DNA of 64,000 nucleotides from Membranihabitans marinus (GCF_021729155.1 NZ_JAJQYA010000002.1:62001-126000); one strand, 5' to 3'. Counted from the first letter of the stretch, positions 19,951-29,354 are shown. The notes: generated by a model from the sequence alone, not told the origin. Made by a program: numbers and translations.

Positions 19951-20053
19951 AATAGGTATTTATGGGTAATCTATTTCAAAACTGATTTTTCGAAATTTTC
20001 TTTTTATCGATAAAAATCCCCCAAAGATATGAAATATCTTGAAAGCTATTTTT

Positions 20054-20986
20054 TTATTCAAAAAACTCTTCGGTGACTAATTCATTTAGATTATTTAAAT
20101 CGATTAATAATTCCTCGCAAAAAACTTTGAGATCCCCTACTTCCACAGATGTGGTATATTTTACCTTATTGTATAGTTTTCCCGTAAAGAAGATTAATTT
20201 TTCGTGGCCAGACTCCCAATTGGGTATGCGATCGGCAAGAGAATAAATTTTCCTTAAATTATATAAAATAGACCATGGAAATGTGCGGTGAAAGAGAATA
20301 AAATCAGATGATGTCTCCGCGGCGTTTTGATTTTTGTAATAGCGCTTATAGATGTCAAAAGCATTGAGAATTTTTAGGGTTGTCGTCCATTGGTATTCCT
20401 GTAAAACTCCATTCTGACTGGTTTGACTGAGGATCTCAATGTCGGTGAGTTTACTCCTAATCGTTCTGAGGATTTGTATGATCCTTTCAATGTAAATTCC
20501 CAGATTGATAATGGCCCACACAAATTCGTGAATGAGGGTTTGATTGATACAGGATTTAATGCTGTAACAATGTCTGTTGACTTCTTGGGTGAACTCATAT
20601 AATCCCCGGGTTTTGAAATATGTGTCGGGGAAGGACTGTACAAATCTGTAATAGGTGTTTACCATTTCCCATAGTTCTTCACTCAACATATTCTTTGAGC
20701 TTCTGGCATTTTCTCTCGTATTGAAAACACTGGTATATATAGAAGCCGAACTGGCTGGGTCTAATCCCACCTTTAATATAATGTCCTGCTCGTCGAGATG
20801 ATCTGTCTGGGTATCGTATTCTATCCCAGTCATATGTATAATGGATCTTAGGGTGAAGTTTTTGTTTTGTAAGTTGGGCGCATCGTACATTGAAAAATAT
20901 TGTACTTTGGTATACCTAGCCAAGTGTTCTGACCTCTCCAGATATCGTCCCATCCAATATAAGTTGTTCGCTACTCTAGATAACAT
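20054..20986 (-). CDS. Alpha-E domain protein
   Basis: This 310-residue, all-helical protein belongs to the alpha-E family. It begins with the signature LSRVANNLYWMGRYLERSEHLARY and later contains VFNTRENARSSKNMLSEELWEMVN, the second conserved motif of the family. There is no signal peptide or membrane segment, so it should be cytoplasmic. It starts one base after the stop of the ATP-grasp gene and precedes the Anbu gene, so the three form an operon. The family has no proven activity that I know of; it is thought to act with the ATP-grasp protein and is sometimes fused to it in other bacteria. A structural or adaptor role is inference. Confidence 0.92.
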   Translation of the reverse strand: MLSRVANNLYWMGRYLERSEHLARYTKVQYFSMYDAPNLQNKNFTLRSIIHMTGIEYDTQTDHLDEQDIILKVGLDPASSASIYTSVFNTRENARSSKNMLSEELWEMVNTYYRFVQSFPDTYFKTRGLYEFTQEVNRHCYSIKSCINQTLIHEFVWAIINLGIYIERIIQILRTIRSKLTDIEILSQTSQNGVLQEYQWTTTLKILNAFDIYKRYYKNQNAAETSSDFILFHRTFPWSILYNLRKIYSLADRIPNWESGHEKLIFFTGKLYNKVKYTTSVEVGDLKVFCEELLIDLNNLNELVTEEFFE

Positions 20987-20987
20987 A

Positions 20988-22448
20988 TCAGCTGTTTTTT
21001 AAAACCCAGGTGTCTTTTGATCCTCCACCTTGAGATGAGTTAACAATTAGACTATTTTCTTTTAAGGCCACTCTGGTCAATCCTCCCGGCAAAACGTAAG
21101 TGTCTTCACCACTCATAAGGGCAAAGGTTCGAAGATCGATATGACGAGCTGCAAACTTCTTTTCCTCTTCTATATATGTCATATGAGTAGATAGATACAT
21201 CTTGGGTTGTGCTATATATTGTCTGGGATTTTCCATCACATTTGCTCTAACTACGCCCAATTCTTCTTCGCTGAGTTGATCGCAGATCATTACCCCGTAT
21301 CCACCGGCCATGTCTACTGGTTTAATCACTAGTTTGGCAAGATTTTCCAATACATATTGCAGGTCTTTGGGGTCCCTGCAGATATAGGTTGGGACATTGT
21401 CAATGATGGGATCTTCTCCTAAGTAATACTTAATGATTTTGGGCACGTAGGCACAAATGGCTTTGTCGTCAGCAAAACCGTTGCCCGGGGCATTAATTAT
21501 ATTTACATTGCCTTTGAAATAACAATTCATCAACCCAGAGACTCCCAACAGTGATTCTTTGTTAAATATTTCAGGATCCAAAAAATGATCGTCGATACGT
21601 CGATAGATGACATCTACTCGAATTGGACCAGCTGTGGTCTTCATATAAACAAAGTCATTGTCTACAAATAAATCATCACCTTGAACCAATTCAATACCCA
21701 TTTCCTGTGCTAAAAATGAATGTTCGTAATAGGCAGAATTGAATTGACCAGGAGTGAGGAGAACGCAATTGGGATTCTCGACTTTTGTCACTGCTACACT
21801 GTGCATCATCTTTAAAAGTTCATCGGAATAGTCAGATACGGGAAGAATTTCCTTGCTTTTGTATATCGATGTAAAGCTTCGATGCATGATTTTGCGATTC
21901 ATCATAACATAACTCACTCCTGAAGGATTTCTTAAATTGTCTTCTAATACATAAAATTTTCCATCGCTATGTCGAATGAGGTCGGTGCCACTAATATGGG
22001 TATGAATACCTTGGATCGGTGTAAATCCTCGCATTTGGGGTATGAAGTTTTTGGAGCTTTCTATTAAATCCAAAGGGACAATTTTGTCCTTAATAATGGA
22101 TTGTTTATTATATACATCGTTAATAAACAAGTTGATGGCATTATTTCTTTGAATTACACCTTTTTCTATAATTTCCCATTCCTTGAGAGAGATGATTCTA
22201 GGGATTAAGTCAAATGGGAATATTTTTTCTACACCTACATTGTCTTCACCATATACTGCGTAGGTGATTCCGAGGTTGAGAAAGGATAATTTTATGGAAT
22301 CGTTGAGTCGCTGGAAGTCCAAAGGGCCGAGGGATTCAAAGGTGTTGAGTATATCTTTATACAAAGATTTTACTCCTTCTTTTGGACACATGACCTCGTC
22401 AATAAAATTTGGTCTAAAATTGTAATTATCAAAGATTATTTGCTCCAT
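20988..22448 (-). CDS. Circularly permuted type 2 ATP-grasp protein
   Basis: This 486-residue protein belongs to the circularly permuted ATP-grasp family 2, predicted to form amide or peptide bonds using ATP. Conserved pieces include TPIQGIHTHISGTDLIRHSDG, VLEDNLRNPSGVSYV, VDVIYRRIDDHFLDPE, INAPGNGFADDKA and, near the C-terminus, VIKPVDMAGGYGVMI (a glycine-rich nucleotide loop). It ends with LPGGLTRVALKENSLIVNSSQGGGSKDTW, also typical. It is the first gene of the minus-strand operon. A 170-base region separates it from the divergent transglutaminase-DUF2126 gene, so both may be controlled from that region. The acceptor and donor substrates are unknown. Confidence 0.93.
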   Translation of the reverse strand: MEQIIFDNYNFRPNFIDEVMCPKEGVKSLYKDILNTFESLGPLDFQRLNDSIKLSFLNLGITYAVYGEDNVGVEKIFPFDLIPRIISLKEWEIIEKGVIQRNNAINLFINDVYNKQSIIKDKIVPLDLIESSKNFIPQMRGFTPIQGIHTHISGTDLIRHSDGKFYVLEDNLRNPSGVSYVMMNRKIMHRSFTSIYKSKEILPVSDYSDELLKMMHSVAVTKVENPNCVLLTPGQFNSAYYEHSFLAQEMGIELVQGDDLFVDNDFVYMKTTAGPIRVDVIYRRIDDHFLDPEIFNKESLLGVSGLMNCYFKGNVNIINAPGNGFADDKAICAYVPKIIKYYLGEDPIIDNVPTYICRDPKDLQYVLENLAKLVIKPVDMAGGYGVMICDQLSEEELGVVRANVMENPRQYIAQPKMYLSTHMTYIEEEKKFAARHIDLRTFALMSGEDTYVLPGGLTRVALKENSLIVNSSQGGGSKDTWVLKNS

Positions 22449-22544
22449 GCCTTGTATTTTTTAAAAATGAAGAATAATAATTCCTTTATATGAGAGGAAT
22501 AATTACATGAAAATTGAAAAAGAATACTTGAAAATAACAAAACC

Positions 22545-22552
22545 TAATTTTG
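22545..22552 (+). promoter_or_regulatory. Possible -7 box for the transglutaminase-DUF2126 gene
   Basis: TAATTTTG matches the Bacteroidota -7 consensus TAnnTTTG and lies 66 bases before the start at 22619, in the divergent region between the two arms of the Anbu cluster. A TTG lies 14 bases upstream, closer than the usual -33 spacing, so support is weak. Confidence 0.3.
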
Positions 22553-22618
22553 TGGACTATTCATAATCTGTAATAATTGTTATTTTCAACTTATATTCAT
22601 CAACAGCACAAGTAGATT

Positions 22619-25600
22619 ATGAGCATAAAAATTGCCATTCAACACAATACTTACTATCGATATGATAGCCCTGTTCAAATGTGGCCACAAACCATTCGTT
22701 TGAAGCCAGCTCCTCATACTAGAACTGAAATCTTGAGCTATAGTTTAAAGATATCTCCTTCAAATCACTTTATCAACTGGCTTCAAGATCCATTTGGGAA
22801 TTATATGGCTAGGGTTGTTTTTCCCGAAAAAGTGGATCATTTTTTCGTCGAAGTTGAAGTTATAGCCGATTTAATTCATATAAATCCCTTTGATTTCTTT
22901 TTGGAAGATTACGCTGATAAATTTCCCTTTGAGTACGAAGAAGGTCTTAAAAAGGAATTGGCTCCGTATTTTGAAGTTGAAGAAAATGGGGAACTTTTTA
23001 ATACTTTAAAACAAGAATCCAAGTTGTCGGAAGCCCAGTCGACCATCGACTATTTGGTAGATCTCAATCAGCGTGTGTACAAATCCATAGATTACACCAT
23101 TCGATTGGAGCCGGGGATTCAAACCTGTGAGGAAACCATGAAATTGGGCAGTGGGAGTTGTCGCGATACCGCTTGGCTATTGGTGCAGCTTTTGCGAAGT
23201 CATGGTCTGGCAGCTAGATTTGCCTCTGGATATTTGGTCCAGTTAACACCGGATCAAAAATCCAATAACGGAGCCGATGGGCCATCTGAGGATTTTACCG
23301 ATTTACACGCCTGGGCCGAAGTATATATTCCAGGTGCGGGTTGGATTGGTTTAGATACTACTTCTGGCCTGTTTACCAGTGAAGGTCATATCCCCTTGTC
23401 CTGTACTCCTTCGCCCTCAAGTGCTGCAGCTATTTCGGGATTTGTAGGGCCAACTAAAGTGGATTTTCAATTTACCAACATGGTAAAACGACTGAATGAA
23501 GGACCTCGAGTGACCAAGCCATATCAAGTCCAACAATGGGAAGACATATTGGCATATGGCAAACGGCTAGATGAGAGAGTGGAACAAGAGAGAATACGGT
23601 TGGTCATGGGGGGTGAGCCTACCTTCGTGTCTGTTGAAAATATGGATGCAGAAGAGTGGAATCAATCCGCTGATGGAGAAGAAAAAAGGGAAAAAGGCTA
23701 TAATCTAGCCTTAAAGATGAAAGCTGCAATGGCTCCTAAAGGCATGATTCATCAAGGACAGGGCAAGTGGTACCCAGGCGAACCCATCCCTCGATGGCAA
23801 TATGTAATATATTGGCGCAAAGATCAATATCCACTTTGGAAAAACGATAAATGGTTGGCCAATCCCAATCGAGAATTGGATACGTCAATGGAAGAAGGTC
23901 GCAAGTTTTTAAATACACTGTCGCATCATTTGGGATTGACTGAGTCTATTGTCCAACCGGTGTATGAAGATATCTATTATTTCTTATGGGAACAAAGTAA
24001 GCTCCCCTTGGGCACAGATCCTTTTTCTATGCCGAAAGAGGGTAGTTTGGAACAGCAAAAGTTGGCCGAACTCTTGAATCACGGCTTGGAAAATGAAGTG
24101 GGCTTTATCTTACCTCTAAGATTTGACCCGTTTACCAAACAATGGGTAAGTTGTAAATGGAATACCGGTAGGGATCGATTATATCTTATTCCCGGGAATT
24201 CTTCATTGGGGTATCGACTTCCGCTTTCCTCACTTGCAGAGACCGATTCAGACGAAGAACAAAAGGTATTGTATGCCCCGAGTCCAATGGAGGAATTGCC
24301 TCCATTGTCGAAAGATAATTCATCCTATGATTCATTGAAGGATAATATTCAAGGAGATAATTCTATTAAGACGGCCTTAAGTGTTGAAATAAGAAATGGA
24401 ATACTCTATGTATTTCTACCGCCATTGGAGGATTTGGATTTCTTTATTGATTTGATAGGTCAAATAGAGAAAACCTGTGAAGCCACGGGAATTCCCATTA
24501 TTATCGAGGGCTACCAACCTCCCTCTGATAATCGATTGGAACAGATGTCGGTTACTCCAGATCCAGGGGTGATTGAAGTAAATATGAAACCGGCAGGCAG
24601 TTGGTCGGAAATTGTTCGCAATTATAAATATTTATTCGAATCGGCTAAAGAAGTCAATTTAGGTGCAGAGAAATTTATGCTTGATGGCAATCACACCGGT
24701 ACTGGGGGTGGAAATCATATCACCCTTGGAGGGCATATGCCCTATGATAGTCCACTGTTGAGAAGACCAGATTTGTTGCGCAGCATGGTTTCCTTTTGGC
24801 AAAACCATCCCGGCTTGTCGTATTTGTTTTCTTCTGCCTTTGTCGGTCCGACGAGTCAGGCACCGAGGGTAGATGAGGGTAGAAAAAATATCTTATTAGA
24901 ATTGCAGATCGCTTTTAAAGAACTAGATAAATATCCCAATCCAAGTCCTTGGTTAGTGGATCGGATATTTCGAAACCTTCTCGTCGATATAACGGGAAAT
25001 ACTCATCGTGCTGAATTTTGTATCGATAAATTGTACAATCCCAATTCTAAATCGGGTAGAATGGGAATTCTCGAATTGAGAGGGTTTGATATGCCACCCA
25101 ATGTAGAAATGTGTTTGGTACAAATCTTATTGATTCGTGCCCTAGTGGTTAGCTTTTGGGAATGTCCTTATCGATTCCCCCTCATTGACTGGGGAACTGA
25201 CCTCCACGATAAATATCTGTTGCATTATTATGTAAAGCAAGATATGGAAGAAGTCGTTCGCTATCTCAATCAAGGCAGGGATAGATTTGAATTGGAGTGG
25301 TTAGATTGTTTTTTCGAATTTAGATTTCCAGTCTTAGGTCGAACCGTTGTTCAGGGAATAGAGATCGTGATTAGAAAAGGAATCGAACCTTGGAATGTAT
25401 TGGGAGAAGAAATGTCAAATTCAGGTACGGCTCGCTTTGTCGATAGTTCTGTAGAAAAAATTGAGATATTGGTCAAAGGGATTCAGAAAGAGCGCTATCA
25501 ATTGTTGTGCAATAGAGTAGTGCTACCTCTTCAACCAACCCAGAAGCCAGATACCTACGTCGTGGGTGTCAAGTACAAGGCTTGGAATCCACCATCGGCA

Positions 25601-25948
25601 TTACATCCTACTATTGGCGTCAACTCTCCACTGACCTTCGATATCTATGATACTTGGAATAAATGCTCTATCGGGGGATGTGTGTACCACGTAGTCCACC
25701 CAGGGGGTAGGAGTTATGAAACCTTCCCTATCAATACCATGGAAGCTGAAGGAAGAAGGATAACTCGATTCTTTAAAAATACCCACAGTGCTATTCCAAA
25801 CGATATCATTCAAGATAGCATGAATCAGGGTGACAGCATAAAGAGGTTCGTAGTAGATCAATCTCAGTCCGATCATATTCTCGAACCAATTTCTCGTCCA
25901 GATCTCGTGGAAAGCAAACATACCGTTGATTTAAGACAACTCGTATGA
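22619..25948 (+). CDS. Transglutaminase-like / DUF2126 fusion protein of the Anbu cluster
   Basis: This 1109-residue cytoplasmic protein has two parts. The N-terminal part contains a bacterial transglutaminase N-region (from HNTYYRYDSPVQ) and a transglutaminase-like cysteine peptidase core with a complete triad: Cys181 in GSGSCRDTAW, His230 in DLHAWAEVY and Asp246 in IGLDTT. From about residue 300 onward is DUF2126, starting near RLVMGGEPTFVSVE. It contains NHTGTGGGNHITLGG (His692 region) and GILELRGFDMPP. To my recollection DUF2126 is grouped with glutamine-synthetase-like COOH-NH2 ligases, so one chain may both join and cleave amide bonds. The family length is normal. It is divergent from the ATP-grasp/alpha-E/Anbu operon, a conserved genomic association. 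The substrate is unknown. Confidence 0.93.
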   Translation: MSIKIAIQHNTYYRYDSPVQMWPQTIRLKPAPHTRTEILSYSLKISPSNHFINWLQDPFGNYMARVVFPEKVDHFFVEVEVIADLIHINPFDFFLEDYADKFPFEYEEGLKKELAPYFEVEENGELFNTLKQESKLSEAQSTIDYLVDLNQRVYKSIDYTIRLEPGIQTCEETMKLGSGSCRDTAWLLVQLLRSHGLAARFASGYLVQLTPDQKSNNGADGPSEDFTDLHAWAEVYIPGAGWIGLDTTSGLFTSEGHIPLSCTPSPSSAAAISGFVGPTKVDFQFTNMVKRLNEGPRVTKPYQVQQWEDILAYGKRLDERVEQERIRLVMGGEPTFVSVENMDAEEWNQSADGEEKREKGYNLALKMKAAMAPKGMIHQGQGKWYPGEPIPRWQYVIYWRKDQYPLWKNDKWLANPNRELDTSMEEGRKFLNTLSHHLGLTESIVQPVYEDIYYFLWEQSKLPLGTDPFSMPKEGSLEQQKLAELLNHGLENEVGFILPLRFDPFTKQWVSCKWNTGRDRLYLIPGNSSLGYRLPLSSLAETDSDEEQKVLYAPSPMEELPPLSKDNSSYDSLKDNIQGDNSIKTALSVEIRNGILYVFLPPLEDLDFFIDLIGQIEKTCEATGIPIIIEGYQPPSDNRLEQMSVTPDPGVIEVNMKPAGSWSEIVRNYKYLFESAKEVNLGAEKFMLDGNHTGTGGGNHITLGGHMPYDSPLLRRPDLLRSMVSFWQNHPGLSYLFSSAFVGPTSQAPRVDEGRKNILLELQIAFKELDKYPNPSPWLVDRIFRNLLVDITGNTHRAEFCIDKLYNPNSKSGRMGILELRGFDMPPNVEMCLVQILLIRALVVSFWECPYRFPLIDWGTDLHDKYLLHYYVKQDMEEVVRYLNQGRDRFELEWLDCFFEFRFPVLGRTVVQGIEIVIRKGIEPWNVLGEEMSNSGTARFVDSSVEKIEILVKGIQKERYQLLCNRVVLPLQPTQKPDTYVVGVKYKAWNPPSALHPTIGVNSPLTFDIYDTWNKCSIGGCVYHVVHPGGRSYETFPINTMEAEGRRITRFFKNTHSAIPNDIIQDSMNQGDSIKRFVVDQSQSDHILEPISRPDLVESKHTVDLRQLV

Positions 25949-26012
25949 GATTAATATCAAGATGGATTTATTGAAAAATATAAACAAGTGTTTGTGAAAT
26001 ATTGAAAGTAAA

Positions 26013-27272
26013 TTACTTAAAGACTGCCAAATTCAAGGATTGAATTTGGCGATAAAATTCCTTCCATTGGGCAAGTGAATCTTCGGTTTTTAAGTCCATT
26101 CGCGTATTGTGGAGCAGTATGCTGATGACGCAATCCTCACGGTGATCGTGAAGAAAGGATATGATTTTGTTCTGCATTTCCTTCTCCGAAAAATCGAGGT
26201 AGTCGGTAAAGCTAGCATCCATAAGGTGGAGGGGGACTTCTATAAAGGAGTAGGGTTTATTTCGTTTTAAATCAAAGGGGTGGAATGGTCGGCCATAAGA
26301 GTTTCTAAAACCGTATTGTTCTGCAAAGCCGAGGGATGAATCCATAGATAGACCTGACTTTTGGATATTTTCATAGTGATGGGGGAGGTGGAATTGTAGA
26401 AAATGATTGCGGTTGGAAGTAATTGGACGGCGAATTTTAGCTATTTCAGTCTGGTAATCATAGGGGAAACTGCTCTTGTGCAATCCAATTTGGGAACCGG
26501 AATCTAAAATCTGGTCAATTTTCTTTTGGATACCGGCATGGCTAATTGAATAATCGGCATGAGAGATCTTGTCGATGCGATCACTTTGAAATTTGCCTTC
26601 TTCGGTTAAAAAGAAGAAGGTAGATATCAAGCCATGGGTTTTTTCGATGGCCAAAATATCTTCAATATTGTCCCATTTTGATTTTTTGTCAAGGGTTTTA
26701 AGCAGGCCCTGCCAAAGTAATTTTATTTTTTTCAACCTCCAGCCCAGCAATAGATCGACCTTCCAATCGCTGTAGAGAAAGTCGATGTCGTGAGACCAAA
26801 AAACTTCCGATGTCCTAGTCCGATGTGATTTGCCAAATACTTTGGAATAGATTTGATTGAAAATTTTCTGACAGTAATTGACATGGATGATATCTGCCTT
26901 ATATTGAATAGAGGCTTTAAACGGATATCTGTCGAATCGATCTCTTTGCGATGGAGGGAGCAAGTGTTCGTGCAGACTATTGATGAGGTAAAAGCAACAG
27001 GCCAAAGGCTCTGTTCTAGCAAAATCATCTAGTCCCTCTGGTAAATTGTATTGCTGGCAGACCGATGCGATTTTGCCATTTAACAATAGATCGAAACTAT
27101 CGGAAATGGCAAATAAACCTTTACGATCAATAATTAACTCAAATCCATTATGGTCAATGGACTCGTAATCAATGTTTTGGCTGTCTGCAAACAAGGACCA
27201 CATATACCTGCCTACTGGCTGCAAATCTGGAGCTAGGTCTATGGTAATCCATGTTGGCAGGCCTGATTTCAT
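26013..27272 (-). CDS. Polysaccharide-deacetylase-like protein
   Basis: This 419-residue protein has an N-terminal domain that I do not recognise with confidence (possibly the DUF7033 type). A NodB-like deacetylase region begins near WSHDIDF, where the two Asp residues correspond to the first metal/catalytic motif. Later pieces include SQIGLHKSSF, which resembles the H-x3-S/T-F metal-binding motif, and RNHFLQFHLPHHYE. There is no signal peptide, so it is probably cytoplasmic or acts on an intermediate. It starts one base after the stop of the DegT aminotransferase gene, so the two are almost certainly co-expressed. Together they suggest modification of an amino sugar or glycan precursor, though no sugar substrate can be read from the sequence. 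Confidence 0.75.
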   Translation of the reverse strand: MKSGLPTWITIDLAPDLQPVGRYMWSLFADSQNIDYESIDHNGFELIIDRKGLFAISDSFDLLLNGKIASVCQQYNLPEGLDDFARTEPLACCFYLINSLHEHLLPPSQRDRFDRYPFKASIQYKADIIHVNYCQKIFNQIYSKVFGKSHRTRTSEVFWSHDIDFLYSDWKVDLLLGWRLKKIKLLWQGLLKTLDKKSKWDNIEDILAIEKTHGLISTFFFLTEEGKFQSDRIDKISHADYSISHAGIQKKIDQILDSGSQIGLHKSSFPYDYQTEIAKIRRPITSNRNHFLQFHLPHHYENIQKSGLSMDSSLGFAEQYGFRNSYGRPFHPFDLKRNKPYSFIEVPLHLMDASFTDYLDFSEKEMQNKIISFLHDHREDCVISILLHNTRMDLKTEDSLAQWKEFYRQIQSLNLAVFK

Positions 27273-27273
27273 T

Positions 27274-28398
27274 TTATTTAAAATATTCTACAATAATATC
27301 GCAAATGAATTTTTGAGTTTCTTCATCGAGTTCACTGTGCATGGGCAGGGACAATACCTCATTGGACAATTGAATGGTATTGGTACAATCACCTACTTTA
27401 GAAGGATGCTTAAGAAAAGCTTTTTGTTGATGTAGGGGAACGGGGTAGTACACTCCATTGGGAACTTTGTGTTGGTCAAGTGCTGCTTTGACTCCATCTC
27501 TGTGATTGTCTTTTATCTTAAGGGTAAATTGATGATAGACATGATTGGAGTAGGATTCTTCTGTAGGCAATACGATTTGAGGGATATCCTCTAGAGCTGA
27601 CTTGTACCGTTGAGCGGCAGTATATCGGGCCGAGTTGTATTCATCCAAATGACGGAGTTTTACATTTAAAATACTGGCTTGGATGCTATCCAGTCTTGAA
27701 TTGACCCCTATTTCGTCGTGATAGTACCTTGTTTCCATGCCGTGATTGGCGATGATTCTTATCTTATGAGCCAGATCGTCGCTGTTGGTAAACAGGGCAC
27801 CACCGTCTCCGTATGCCCCTAGGTTTTTGGATGGAAAAAATGAAGTGCAACCAATATCACCCAGACCTCCCAATTTAACGGCTTTGTGGTCTGAGGAATA
27901 CGAGGCGCCAATGGCTTGCGCATTGTCTTCAATAACCAATAATTGATGTCTTTGGGCGATGTCTAATATTTCTGTCATCGGTGCGCTTTGTCCAAATAGG
28001 TGGACGGGGATAATGGCCTTGGTTTTGTCGGTGATCAAGGATTCGATCTGTTGGGGAAGAATATTGAAATTGTGGTAATCGACATCGGCAAATACGGGAA
28101 CCATACCCAATAGGGAAATGACTTCTGCCGTGGCTATAAAGGTAAAATCGGGGACAATAATCTCTGAACCCAAGGGCAATTCTGCAGCCATAATGGCTAT
28201 TTGTAATGCGTCGGTACCATTGGCGCAGGCGATTACGTGTTTGACGCCAAGATAGCTGGCAAGATTATTTTCAAAGGATTTGACCGGTTGGCCATGTATA
28301 AATTGAGTGGATTCTAAACAGTCCATAATGGCAGTATCGACCTCAGATTTTATCTTGAGATATTGACTTTTGAGATCAACCATTTGAATATTTTTCAT
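27274..28398 (-). CDS. DegT/DnrJ/EryC1/StrS family PLP-dependent sugar aminotransferase
   Basis: Members of this family transfer an amino group to a keto-sugar nucleotide, making amino sugars for surface glycans. The N-terminus reads MKNIQMVDLKSQYLKIKSEV. ANGTDALQIA, VIEDNAQAIGA and the Schiff-base lysine motif FFPSKNLGAYGDGGAL are all present, followed by GVNSRLDSIQASIL. I placed the start at the ATG at 28398; a longer frame reaches 28437 but adds 13 residues not typical of the family. It is followed one base later by the deacetylase-like gene. It is divergent from the ferredoxin gene. Confidence 0.92.
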   Translation of the reverse strand: MKNIQMVDLKSQYLKIKSEVDTAIMDCLESTQFIHGQPVKSFENNLASYLGVKHVIACANGTDALQIAIMAAELPLGSEIIVPDFTFIATAEVISLLGMVPVFADVDYHNFNILPQQIESLITDKTKAIIPVHLFGQSAPMTEILDIAQRHQLLVIEDNAQAIGASYSSDHKAVKLGGLGDIGCTSFFPSKNLGAYGDGGALFTNSDDLAHKIRIIANHGMETRYYHDEIGVNSRLDSIQASILNVKLRHLDEYNSARYTAAQRYKSALEDIPQIVLPTEESYSNHVYHQFTLKIKDNHRDGVKAALDQHKVPNGVYYPVPLHQQKAFLKHPSKVGDCTNTIQLSNEVLSLPMHSELDEETQKFICDIIVEYFK

Positions 28399-28439
28399 AA
28401 CTATTATTTTGTTTCGTTTCTGAAAATCAATCAGCATTG

Positions 28440-28447
28440 TATATTTG
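28440..28447 (+). promoter_or_regulatory. Likely -7 promoter box for the ferredoxin gene
   Basis: TATATTTG matches the Bacteroidota -7 consensus TAnnTTTG and lies 18 bases before the ferredoxin ATG at 28466. A TTTCTG at 28417-28422 sits 17 bases upstream and could be a weak -33 element. The 67-base region also separates the divergent DegT gene. Confidence 0.45.
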
Positions 28448-28465
28448 CAGTCGAAATTAATTGAA

Positions 28466-28783
28466 ATGATAGAGATTACGGTAATAGATCGCGAAAATAA
28501 TAATCATAATATTGAAGTGCCTACCGATATGGGGTTGAACCTCATGGAAGTATGCAAGGCCTCAGATTTGCCAGTTAAAGGGACATGTGGAGGTATGGCA
28601 TTGTGTTCGACATGTCATGTATATGTGATGAGCAATACTGAACTTCCCGAATTACAGGATGCGGAAGAAGATATGTTGGATCAAGCCTTTTTTGTGGAGG
28701 AAAACAGTCGTCTTGGCTGCCAGTTACAGATAACTGACAGTATGGATGGCTTGATCGTTCAATTGGCACCAGAGGCAGAATAA
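28466..28783 (+). CDS. 2Fe-2S ferredoxin (adrenodoxin-like)
   Basis: This small electron carrier has the [2Fe-2S] ligand pattern C-x5-C-x2-C in GTCGGMALCSTCHVYV, with the fourth Cys in SRLGCQLQI. The rest (MEVCKASDLPVKGTC, ELPELQDAEEDMLD) matches adrenodoxin/ISC-type ferredoxins. I chose the ATG at 28466 (MIEITVIDRENN) over a TTG at 28445, because family members begin about there. It is a single-gene unit: divergent from DegT, and its stop abuts the stop of the convergent START-like gene with no spacer. The redox partner is not evident from context. Confidence 0.93.
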   Translation: MIEITVIDRENNNHNIEVPTDMGLNLMEVCKASDLPVKGTCGGMALCSTCHVYVMSNTELPELQDAEEDMLDQAFFVEENSRLGCQLQITDSMDGLIVQLAPEAE

Positions 28784-29158
28784 TTAACCTCCGGTTTCTC
28801 TTTTTAGTTTAGTGATTTGAGAATTCCACAATTCTTTTTGTTCATCTTGTTCGTCGCTATCACAATAATCGGTGATGGTCAAGATGGTTTCATTGGTCAC
28901 GGGAGAAATGTCAATTTTAAATTCAAAGAATTCATCGGGATATTCTTCCCATTGAAATCGAATGCGTTCTTCTTCAAAATCGTCAATCATAAAAGCAGTT
29001 TCTTCGAAACCACTCCATTCGAAGGTGTATGTGTCGCCCGTAATATCTACAGCATCACAGAACCATCGTACAAGACAAGAAGGTGTTGTTAGAAATTTAT
29101 ATAGTATTGTAGGTGAAGCTTTAAATAAAAATTCAAGATCAAATGAAACTCTTTTCAT
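28784..29158 (-). CDS. START-like / SRPBCC-fold protein
   Basis: This 124-residue protein has a START/SRPBCC (Bet v1-like) helix-grip fold: MKRVSFDLEFLFKASPTILYKFLTTPSCLVRWF at the N-terminus (given here in overview), followed by acidic beta strands (TFEWSGFEE, IRFQWEEYPDEFFEFKI) and a C-terminal helix (QKELWNSQITKLKRE). This form is common in Bacteroidota, related to AHSA1-like proteins, and its ligand is unknown. It is converging directly on the ferredoxin gene: the two stop codons are adjacent. It is divergent from the sigma factor gene, with about 196 bases between starts. Confidence 0.8.
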   Translation of the reverse strand: MKRVSFDLEFLFKASPTILYKFLTTPSCLVRWFCDAVDITGDTYTFEWSGFEETAFMIDDFEEERIRFQWEEYPDEFFEFKIDISPVTNETILTITDYCDSDEQDEQKELWNSQITKLKRETGG

Positions 29159-29309
29159 GGGTTGTTGTTTTAAATTGAGGCAAAAGAAAATTTAATTTAT
29201 TGGAAAAACCAAATTATTTTATCCTTTTTTAGTTTTTGGAACTAAATTTGTATTTAAAACATTTCCAATTTATAGTAGACAACTACTAGGTTATAAAGTA
29301 GCAAATGGT

Positions 29310-29317
29310 TAACTTTG
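29310..29317 (+). promoter_or_regulatory. Likely -7 promoter box for the primary sigma factor gene
   Basis: TAACTTTG, followed by CGCAC, fits the Bacteroidota -7 consensus TAnnTTTG and is 37 bases before the sigma-factor ATG. A second match, TAAATTTG, lies at 29243-29250. Neither has a clear TTG at the expected -33 distance. Confidence 0.45.
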
Positions 29318-29354
29318 CGCACATTTTATTCATTGTTGATAAGAAAAATAATAC

